A DNA stretch of 21,303 nucleotides, taken from assembly GCA_003501365.1 (NCBI GenBank), contig DNPP01000468.1, forward strand, positions 15,825-37,127, given 5' to 3'. This DNA is from Bacillota bacterium. GTDB lineage: Bacteria; Bacillota; UBA4882; UBA8346. The notes beneath the pieces are model-generated. The model was not told the DNA's origin. It saw only the letters and a program-made list of their open reading frames with translations, and ran no database searches. Of this stretch, positions 16,708 through 21,303 are shown in pieces. The stretch's first letter is position 1. The number at the start of each line of letters is the position of its first letter. The position numbers were made by a program, and so were the translations under genes.

Positions 16708-16727
16708 ATGAATGATTTTGGAAGTGG

Positions 16728-16841
16728 TTAGAAACTACCACCGCAGAAACAGCAAAAGAGAATTATGATTACAATAATCCAAATAAATCCACCGCCGCCA
16801 AACCCAGCGGCGTCAACACCTGTATTTTCAGCTAAGCCCAT
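16728..16841 (-). CDS. YjcZ-like small sporulation-type membrane protein (37 aa)
   Basis: Read leftwards, ATG 16841 opens a 37-residue protein: a short polar start (MGLAENTGVDAAG), a glycine run (GFGGGG), one very hydrophobic helix (FIWIIVIIILF) and a Cys/Gly end (CCFCGGSF). This glycine-then-hydrophobic architecture is that of YjcZ-family micro-proteins, which are found in spore-formers and are often made during sporulation. A near-perfect AGGAGG (16848-16853) lies 6 nt before the ATG. A CATATAGTA element at 16894-16902 on the same strand resembles a sigma-K -10 (CATA-N3-TA), but no matching -35 is seen. Function unknown. Confidence 0.7.
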   Translation of the reverse strand: MGLAENTGVDAAGFGGGGFIWIIVIIILFCCFCGGSF

Positions 16842-16918
16842 AGTACGCCTCCTGTGAAGGTTTAAAATGACTAATATATCTTACGTTCAAATTTACTATA
16901 TGTAGACGTGACAAAGGC

Positions 16919-16944
16919 AAAAAAAGACCCCAGTATCTGGAGTC
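16919..16944 (-). terminator. Leftward Rho-independent terminator
   Basis: On the minus strand GACTCCAG, a 3-nt loop and CTGGGGTC (one mismatch) are followed by seven T. It lies 25 bp after the stop of the leftward hypothetical gene and upstream of the YjcZ-like gene, so the two are transcribed separately. Confidence 0.8.
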
Positions 16945-16968
16945 GGATGAACCGTCTGCATCATTTCA

Positions 16969-17322
16969 TTAAGCCATAATAAAGATGATAATCATCATAC
17001 TAAAAAGCATAAATAACATCGTTTCTTGGGAGCCTGTTCTTCCATAGTGAACATTACGGTGATAATTTCTATGCCGGTATTGATAGCCGTTATCAAGATT
17101 GTTTTTTGATTGAACAGAGTCCGGATTATCGGCTGGCGTGCCGACTGACGGGTCAATCAACTGTTGAGCCGCCGGACTATAGGTATCGGCACTGATATGG
17201 GTGTTGTAAGATGAATCATCATGGTTATTTCCTAACTTGACAGTTTCATCTGCAAAGGTTTGATGGCCAACAGAGAGGGTAAAGCAGCCTACGAGCAATA
17301 GAATTAATAGTAATTTATACAT
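16969..17322 (-). CDS. Hypothetical exported protein with C-terminal hydrophobic helix
   Basis: This 117-aa protein is not recognised. It has a signal-peptide-like N-terminus (MYKLLLILLLVGCFTLSVG) with probable cleavage after TFA, a polar, Asn/Asp-rich middle and a basic Tyr/His/Arg patch (YQYRHRNYHRNVHYGR). It ends in a hydrophobic segment of about 17 residues (MLFMLFSMMIIIFIMA). The Cys at 13 is not in a good lipobox. The architecture suggests a protein held in the membrane by its C-terminus, with the polar part outside the cytoplasm. GAGG lies 9 nt before the ATG, and a strong terminator follows. The neighbouring YjcZ-like gene hints at a spore or envelope role, but that is only context. 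Confidence 0.65.
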   Translation of the reverse strand: MYKLLLILLLVGCFTLSVGHQTFADETVKLGNNHDDSSYNTHISADTYSPAAQQLIDPSVGTPADNPDSVQSKNNLDNGYQYRHRNYHRNVHYGRTGSQETMLFMLFSMMIIIFIMA

Positions 17323-17483
17323 GTTTTATCATCCTCTGCAATTTTTGTATGTATATTTAATTTATGGCATCAATCCCGAAAACCTTTTGGAAAACGGAGG
17401 AAGTTTTGAATCGGGTACATCTTTTTATGGCGGAATTGTTTTCCAAGTCATCAAATGCCGTTAGTTGATACACAAGATATGGA

Positions 17484-17510
17484 TTGTAACATAAAATAAT
17501 AATCTATAAT
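17484..17510 (+). promoter_or_regulatory. Possible promoter of the 17608 gene
   Basis: A perfect -10 TATAAT (17505-17510) lies 15 bp after a -35-like TTGTAA (17484-17489). The spacing is short of the ideal 17 bp. The leader to the ATG would be about 90 nt. Confidence 0.3.
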
Positions 17511-17607
17511 TCAGTTAATATTTGAAGGCTATTGGCCATTATCATAGCGGATCGAGTATTAGCAACGCGGGGATGAAGCGATTCACCTCGAGAATAGGAG
17601 GCATGGA

Positions 17608-17961
17608 ATGGTTAAGCCGAAATTGAAAGATTATCGTGACTCGGGCTTGATTGTATCCGGTCATTCGGATGACTTGATATTTGTAGAAGGCGACCTGAGT
17701 GCTGAGTTTTACCCGGAAAAACTTATCCAGGCAGATGCGAAATGCGAATGTTTATATATGGCTTTTTCCGATGGAACGCTGCTTAGATTTTGCTTCGATG
17801 AAGACGGGCTCTGGCGCTTTGTCGTACAGTTTCAAGGTTCATTATTTGGCGAGAAACTAGTCGGCAGTCTTGAAAGTCAGCTCAATGATGTTGTGGTATT
17901 TCAACCCGGTGTAAAATGGTGTTTGTTAGGCCCAACGGTAGCTAAAAAGAACTCAAATTAA
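17608..17961 (+). CDS. Hypothetical protein, 117 aa
   Basis: This soluble acidic protein has no signal peptide or membrane helix. Predicted strands alternate with polar turns (GLIVSGHSDDLIFVEGDLSA, then LYMAFSDGTLLRFCFDEDG), suggesting a small mostly-beta domain. The GHSDD segment near residues 18-22 reminds me of short phage- or island-borne hypothetical proteins, but I cannot name a family. GGAGG lies 6 nt before the ATG, so the start is well supported. It stands alone, and no terminator or partner is clear. Function unknown. Confidence 0.65.
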   Translation: MVKPKLKDYRDSGLIVSGHSDDLIFVEGDLSAEFYPEKLIQADAKCECLYMAFSDGTLLRFCFDEDGLWRFVVQFQGSLFGEKLVGSLESQLNDVVVFQPGVKWCLLGPTVAKKNSN

Positions 17962-18022
17962 GGGATAAGCTTAAAGTAGGGGACTATCCGGAGAATGCTT
18001 CTTTTAAATCAAATACGAATGA

Positions 18023-18499
18023 CTACTTTAAATATTTTTGAAGCCTTTTGATCAAAAATCTCATGCGGCTTTTCTGGCGTTCCAATTCTGCAGCTGAAAG
18101 ATTGATTGGTAATACTTTGAAAGAGTTTCGGATGAAATAATAGTGAACGATTAAGTGGTTTGTCAGTACAAAAGGTAAGGTATGGATAATCTCGGTATTT
18201 ACTTTTTCCCATACTGCATCTTCAAGAAAGAACGGTTGCTTGCTGTTTGGATCATACTCATTGAGTAAACGATAATTATTGATGATCTCTAGGCGCAGAA
18301 AAGTAATCAACCCTTTGCATCGTTGGGTTTGCTGAGTTCTGGTTATGGCCTGAGATACAGTTAGTAATAGGATTCCGGTAATGATACCTGAAAAAACAGG
18401 GTTTAAGATATTGGAAAGTTCCATGTATAAATCATATGAGCAAGGGAATTTAAATATGAAGTAGACATTTGCCTGTTTGAAAAACAGGATGCACGGCAA
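18023..18499 (-). CDS. Hypothetical protein with one membrane segment
   Basis: The frame gives up to 158 aa. One hydrophobic segment (FSGIITGILLLTVSQAI) is followed by a soluble helical part rich in Arg/Lys/Leu (LERQKSRMRFLIKRLQKYLK at the end), suggesting a membrane-anchored cytoplasmic helical protein. The start is uncertain: TTG 18499 gives the full length, while ATG 18424 (MELSNILNPV) begins just before the membrane segment and looks more natural. Neither has a convincing ribosome site. I do not recognise the family. Confidence 0.45.
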   Translation of the reverse strand: MPCILFFKQANVYFIFKFPCSYDLYMELSNILNPVFSGIITGILLLTVSQAITRTQQTQRCKGLITFLRLEIINNYRLLNEYDPNSKQPFFLEDAVWEKVNTEIIHTLPFVLTNHLIVHYYFIRNSFKVLPINLSAAELERQKSRMRFLIKRLQKYLK

Positions 18500-18658
18500 A
18501 CATCTCGTTGTAGATTCAAATAAATTTATTATTTGAGAAGGAAATCAATGATAGGCATGGAATAATAGTAGCATGAATTTATTAAAAGTAATACGGGAGA
18601 GTTGTCATGCACATCCCGGAGCTTATTTAAGCCCATAAACTGGCTGTTTAAGGGGTAA

Positions 18659-18745
18659 GGCGCTGCTTTCCGTCTGGGCTATAGCTGGACAAAAAGTAAA
18701 TCAAACTTTTCGCGTCCGGGCGACGTCGGCGGTTTAACTAAAAAA
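18659..18745 (+). pseudogene. Probable fragment of an outer-membrane beta-barrel gene, cut by a palindromic element
   Basis: In this frame the codons read GAAFRLGYSWTKSKSN, then FSRPGDVGGLTKK. The alternating hydrophobic/polar pattern and the aromatic GYSW strand followed by a polar loop resemble the penultimate strands of a small outer-membrane barrel; compare AAGYNWSEMKPDGSDK in the intact barrel gene nearby. A stop lies directly upstream in frame. The right end runs straight into the inverted-repeat element at 18746, which supplies an artificial tail (GAVAKVF). There is no start and no final strand. The evidence is pattern only, so treat it as tentative. Confidence 0.35.
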
Positions 18746-18868
18746 GGGGCTGTTGCAAAAGTATTTTAAATCAATGAGATATACAATATATTGCTCCGAT
18801 AGATATGTGAAACATTTATATATTGTATATCTCTTTCGATATTTTTATTTTGCGACAACCCGTTTTTT
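18740..18868. repeat. Long palindromic element (MITE-like), potential bidirectional terminator
   Basis: The core spans 18746-18861. The outer ends GGGGCTGTTGCAAAA and (reverse complement) GGGTTGTCGCAAAA are diverged inverted repeats. The inner arms GAGATATACAATATAT (18776-18791) and ATATATTGTATATCTC (18818-18833) are perfect 16-bp complements around a 26-nt loop. Flanking A6 on the left and T6 on the right give each strand a stem followed by T, so it can end both rightward transcripts and the leftward beta-barrel transcript. It encodes nothing. The ends recall those of small insertion sequences, but no transposase is present. Confidence 0.65.
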
Positions 18869-18926
18869 ATACATTTTCTATTCTTTAGGGTTTTCAGTTA
18901 ATCAATAAGATTAATTATCCACTATC

Positions 18927-19556
18927 TTAGAAATTATAAGTTAAACCGAGAGTAGCCCCGGTGTCGGTTGTTTTATCAGAACCATCGGGTTTCATTTCGG
19001 ACCAGTTATATCCTGCGGCGACGCCGATCTGATTGCTAAGGAGATAAGTATATTTTACTTTGGCAACTGTATAATCAGTGTCCGTTTTATCCGAACCGTT
19101 ATCGTACTTACCGCTGACTGCGAAGTCAAGATTGCCGCTGACGAACATTCTTTCATTAATGGCATATTTGCCGTCGACACCGATCATGATGGGTGAATAC
19201 TTTGGATCACCGGAAGCATCCCAACTTAGATGAGAATAAGAAAGGTCACCATAAAGTTGGAAAGCGTCATTTTGAACCAAACGGTAACCGCCTTTTAACA
19301 TAAAAGCAGTAGTATCGGTATCGCCAGTATCATATTTTATTGTGCCCTTTCCATATTCAAACACAACTTTGTACTGATCAAGCGGTACTTCCACGCCGAG
19401 TAAGAAGTTATCCCGATCAATGTTATCGGTTGACCCCGCCTTTTCATTACCGCCGATTGTATAATCGAGGTAAGCAGTGGAAGCAAAAGCACTGGTAACA
19501 ACCGAGAATACCAGCAGACCGACAGTTACGACCAAAAGCATTACTTTCTTCAACAA
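18927..19556 (-). CDS. Small outer-membrane beta-barrel protein
   Basis: This 209-aa protein has a signal peptide (KKVMLLVVTVGLLVFSVVTSAFA, cut near residue 25) and then about eight amphipathic strands separated by polar Asp/Gly/Lys/Thr loops. It closes on LGLTYNF; a C-terminal aromatic strand ending in Phe is the BamA recognition signal of diderm bacteria. Length and pattern fit an OmpA-barrel/OmpW-sized porin-like or adhesin-like barrel, with no periplasmic domain. AAGGAG lies 6 nt before TTG 19556 and 9 nt before a second TTG (19553), so translation starts at TTG. A -10 TATAAT is at 19610-19615 on the minus strand. Specific function unknown. Confidence 0.85.
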   Translation of the reverse strand: MLKKVMLLVVTVGLLVFSVVTSAFASTAYLDYTIGGNEKAGSTDNIDRDNFLLGVEVPLDQYKVVFEYGKGTIKYDTGDTDTTAFMLKGGYRLVQNDAFQLYGDLSYSHLSWDASGDPKYSPIMIGVDGKYAINERMFVSGNLDFAVSGKYDNGSDKTDTDYTVAKVKYTYLLSNQIGVAAGYNWSEMKPDGSDKTTDTGATLGLTYNF

Positions 19557-19609
19557 AAATCACTCCTTTTTAATTTTTCTGTTAATTTAATAACTAACAG
19601 GATGGTTTA

Positions 19610-19664
19610 ATTATACAAATAGTATGTGTATAATTTATGGTAGATTTGTGTACATACTGTGAAC
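19610..19664 (-). promoter_or_regulatory. Promoter of the beta-barrel gene with phased upstream repeats (copy A)
   Basis: On the minus strand a perfect TATAAT (19610-19615) lies about 54 nt before the start codon. No good -35 is seen. Instead, hexamers reading TGTGTA, TGTGTA and TGTGAA on the plus strand begin at 19625, 19647 and 19658, that is 22 and 11 bp apart (two turns and one turn of the helix). This is the layout expected for a tandem-binding activator, such as an OmpR/PhoB-type response regulator, replacing a weak -35. Confidence 0.5.
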
Positions 19665-19745
19665 TATCATATTAATTGGTATTGTATTTATAATAAGGTA
19701 GGAATTTCTAAAATTGTATATAAACAAAATAAAACCGTCCTGATA

Positions 19746-19774
19746 AAAAAAGAAAGCCTGGATTTACTCCAGGC
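19746..19774 (-). terminator. Leftward Rho-independent terminator without a matching gene
   Basis: On the minus strand GCCTGGA, a 5-nt loop and TCCAGGC are followed by TTTCTTTTTTT. No leftward coding gene lies upstream of it on that strand; only the promoter-like repeat copy B does. Confidence 0.8.
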
Positions 19775-19802
19775 CGCGAATAAAGGAAAGTTCTCATAAA
19801 TT

Positions 19803-19856
19803 AATATATTCTAAATGTGTGTATGATTAATGGTAAATATGTGTACAAACTGTGAA
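19803..19856 (-). promoter_or_regulatory. Second copy (B) of the phased promoter-like repeat
   Basis: The stretch from about 19816 to 19890 is a diverged direct copy of 19623-19697. The hexamers TGTGTA, TGTGTA and TGTGAA start at 19818, 19840 and 19851, with the same 22- and 11-bp spacing as copy A. A minus-strand -10-like TATATT (19803-19808) sits at the same offset as the TATAAT of copy A. It may drive a leftward transcript of about 50 nt that ends at the terminator 19746-19774, or it may serve the rightward ecfT gene. Confidence 0.5.
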
Positions 19857-19908
19857 CTTTTATGATAAATAGCATTTTATTTAAAACAATGAGGTTTGTA
19901 TTTAGCCT

Positions 19909-20727
19909 ATGCGTAATTTTATTGAGCAAACTATTCTGGATATTCAATCGGTAGTATGCGACTTGTTCTATAACGAGGAGACTGCCGCTAAAAAAGGGTT
20001 GTTGCAATTATTGGAACCGCGGCTGAAATTATTATCCATATTTTTTTTAATTATCGGGACCAATTTGATCGGCAGCATCTCCGGTATGGCTGTGTTTAAT
20101 GCTTATGCACTGATACTCGTTGGCTGTTCCCGAGTACCGGTTATTCGTTATTTAAAATGGGTATCAATAGTGGCGCTGCTCTTTACCGGTGTGGTCGTGT
20201 TACCCTCCATCTTGAATATCGTGAAACCGGGTGAAGTGTTGTGGTCAATATCGGACCGGCTCTATGTCACCAAACCGGGTCTTTATAGTGCCGGCCTGTT
20301 GATACTGCGAACTTTCGCGTCGCTTTCCTTCGTCTACCTATTAACAGTCACTACGAAATGGTCTGAGCTTTTAAAATCCTTGCGAATCCTAAGAGTTCCG
20401 GCTCCGTTTGTTGCCACACTGGAAATGACCGAGCGGTATATCTTCTTAGCACTGGAACTGACTTGCAATTTTTTTATGGCCCGTAAGAGCCGGACGTTAA
20501 GAAAGACCAGCGGTAAAGAGGGACGCCGTTTTATTGCTGATGCTGCAGGCAGTCTTCTGATCAGGACTACAGCTCTTGGCGATCAGGTCTACCAGGCCAT
20601 GCTTTCCAGAGGATATACCGGAGAAGTTAGAGTCATCAACCAGTTCAAAGTGAAGGCTATTGATTATCTATGGCTGAGCTGGAATATTGCGTTCGCGGTT
20701 ATGTTGAATATCGTATTCCGGGTCTAA
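19909..20727 (+). CDS. Energy-coupling factor transporter transmembrane protein EcfT/CbiQ
   Basis: This 272-aa inner-membrane scaffold of an ECF-type importer links the substrate-binding S component to two ATPases. There is an N-terminal cytoplasmic stretch, four to five hydrophobic helices from about 38, and the two short coupling motifs that insert into the ATPases: MARKSRT (190-196) and AMLSRGYTGE (230-239). The family carries cobalt, nickel or vitamins. A weak GAGG lies 14 nt before the ATG, so the start is less certain than usual. The ATPase gene follows 39 bp downstream. No S component (CbiM, BioY, ThiT type) and no cobalamin riboswitch lies upstream, so the substrate is unknown. Confidence 0.87.
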   Translation: MRNFIEQTILDIQSVVCDLFYNEETAAKKGLLQLLEPRLKLLSIFFLIIGTNLIGSISGMAVFNAYALILVGCSRVPVIRYLKWVSIVALLFTGVVVLPSILNIVKPGEVLWSISDRLYVTKPGLYSAGLLILRTFASLSFVYLLTVTTKWSELLKSLRILRVPAPFVATLEMTERYIFLALELTCNFFMARKSRTLRKTSGKEGRRFIADAAGSLLIRTTALGDQVYQAMLSRGYTGEVRVINQFKVKAIDYLWLSWNIAFAVMLNIVFRV

Positions 20728-20766
20728 TGGTGAGGGGAATTCGTGCTTGATGCTAAGGAGCTGTTT

Positions 20767-21303
20767 ATGAGAGAACTTGTTTATCATTTGGAAGGGGTTT
20801 CATATAGCTATCTAAAGTTGGTACCGGTTTTAGTCGGGATCAATTTATCGGTCTTCGCCGGAGAAAAGCTAGTCATCCTGGGAGCCAACGGCTGCGGAAA
20901 ATCGACGCTCCTAAAATTATTGGATGGATTAATTTTTCCGAATCAGGGCCGGATTCAGGCGTTTGGAGAGGAGCTAAACGAGCGGCTTTTAAGTATACGG
21001 CCGTATCCGTTTCGTAAGAAGGTCGGATTGGTATTCCAGGACTCCGATAGTCAGCTCTTTTGTTCCAATGTTTTTGATGAGGTGGCCTTTGCCCCACTGC
21101 AGCTGGATTGGGATCCAAAATGGGTACAAGAACAGGTGACAGCTACGTTAAGGGATTTTGAACTTCAGAAATTAGCCGAGCGGCCGCCATTCCGGTTGAG
21201 CGGCGGTGAAAAGAAAAAAGTAGCCTTGGCAGCAGTGACCGTTCACAATCCCCAGGTCTTACTGTTGGATGAACCCACCAGTGGCCTTGACCCGCGGACC
21301 AAA
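20767..21303 (+). CDS. ECF transporter ATP-binding protein EcfA/CbiO (partial, runs off the edge)
   Basis: The first 179 codons of an ABC ATPase are present. Walker A is GANGCGKST (39-47), the Q-loop is VFQDSDSQLF (Q91), the signature is LSGGEKKKV (144-152), Walker B is VLLLDEP (164-170) and the D-loop is GLDP. The QDSDSQLF form of the Q-loop region is typical of ECF/CbiO ATPases. AAGGAG (20755-20760) lies 6 nt before ATG 20767, which is preferred over an upstream GTG at 20743. It powers import together with the EcfT protein just upstream; the rest of the gene and any partner lie beyond the window. Confidence 0.9.
   Translation, partial: MRELVYHLEGVSYSYLKLVPVLVGINLSVFAGEKLVILGANGCGKSTLLKLLDGLIFPNQGRIQAFGEELNERLLSIRPYPFRKKVGLVFQDSDSQLFCSNVFDEVAFAPLQLDWDPKWVQEQVTATLRDFELQKLAERPPFRLSGGEKKKVALAAVTVHNPQVLLLDEPTSGLDPRTK

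Noticed and set aside
17360..17500. Leftward open frame of about 45 codons between the two hypothetical genes
   Set aside because: No ribosome site, no recognisable similarity and no terminator; consistent with chance in AT-rich DNA.
19665..19908. Cobalamin or nickel regulatory element before EcfT
   Set aside because: No B12-box-like sequence or NikR-type GTATGA/TCATAC inverted repeat with proper spacing is present.
19801..20007. Leftward 68-aa frame ahead of the 19746-19774 terminator
   Set aside because: It overlaps the well-supported EcfT start and the repeat copy B, and looks like a shadow frame rather than the gene served by the terminator.
1..21303. CRISPR array, tRNA or rRNA genes
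   Set aside because: No regularly spaced identical repeats and no cloverleaf or rRNA sequence was recognised on either strand.

Overview
The window looks like a chromosomal stretch from an anaerobic, spore-forming, diderm member of the Bacillota (Negativicutes- or Hydrogenispora-like). The evidence is strong AGGAGG-type ribosome sites, TTG and GTG starts and a perfect Bacillota-type LexA box. There is also a YjcZ-like sporulation-type micro-protein, an outer-membrane beta-barrel gene ending in Phe, and an ABC solute-binding protein whose signal peptide has no lipobox Cys. This placement is an inference; no rRNA or marker gene is present.

Layout. 1-1422: the possible tail of a gene, a terminator hairpin, and a leftward orphan radical SAM/SPASM gene. 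1494-1660: a possible leftward micro-ORF with its own terminator. 1789-3816: an SOS cassette, with promoter, LexA box, a UmuC/DinB-like Y-family polymerase and a translationally coupled YolD-like partner. 3969-4043: three consecutive hairpins. 4285-4995: a leftward TVP38/TMEM64 (VTT) membrane protein. 5399-7957: a two-domain molybdenum hydroxylase of the selenium-dependent xanthine dehydrogenase type, with a terminator.

8058-16707 is a catabolic locus: a GntR/FCD repressor gene, then one long rightward operon. The operon holds a CUT1-type solute-binding protein, two permeases, a DapA-like lyase, an iron-type alcohol dehydrogenase, a DUF1537 acid-sugar kinase and a PdxA2-type dehydrogenase, and ends at a terminator. 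The same 15-bp operator (TGTCGACAAWYGACA) lies before the regulator and before the operon. The kinase plus PdxA2 pair is the known route from D-threonate or D-erythronate to dihydroxyacetone phosphate. The lyase and alcohol dehydrogenase suggest that a longer or modified sugar acid feeds in. No transporter ATPase is encoded, so a shared one elsewhere is implied.

16728-18499 carries small orphan genes: a YjcZ-like protein, a secreted or membrane hypothetical protein, and two other hypotheticals. 18659-18868: a probable fragment of a second beta-barrel gene, cut by a 116-bp palindromic element that can also terminate transcription from both sides. 18927-19556: the beta-barrel gene. 19603-19856: two diverged copies of a promoter-like repeat with 22- and 11-bp phasing, with a leftward terminator between them. 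19909-21303: EcfT/CbiQ and the first 179 codons of its ATPase, an energy-coupling-factor transporter that runs off the window edge.
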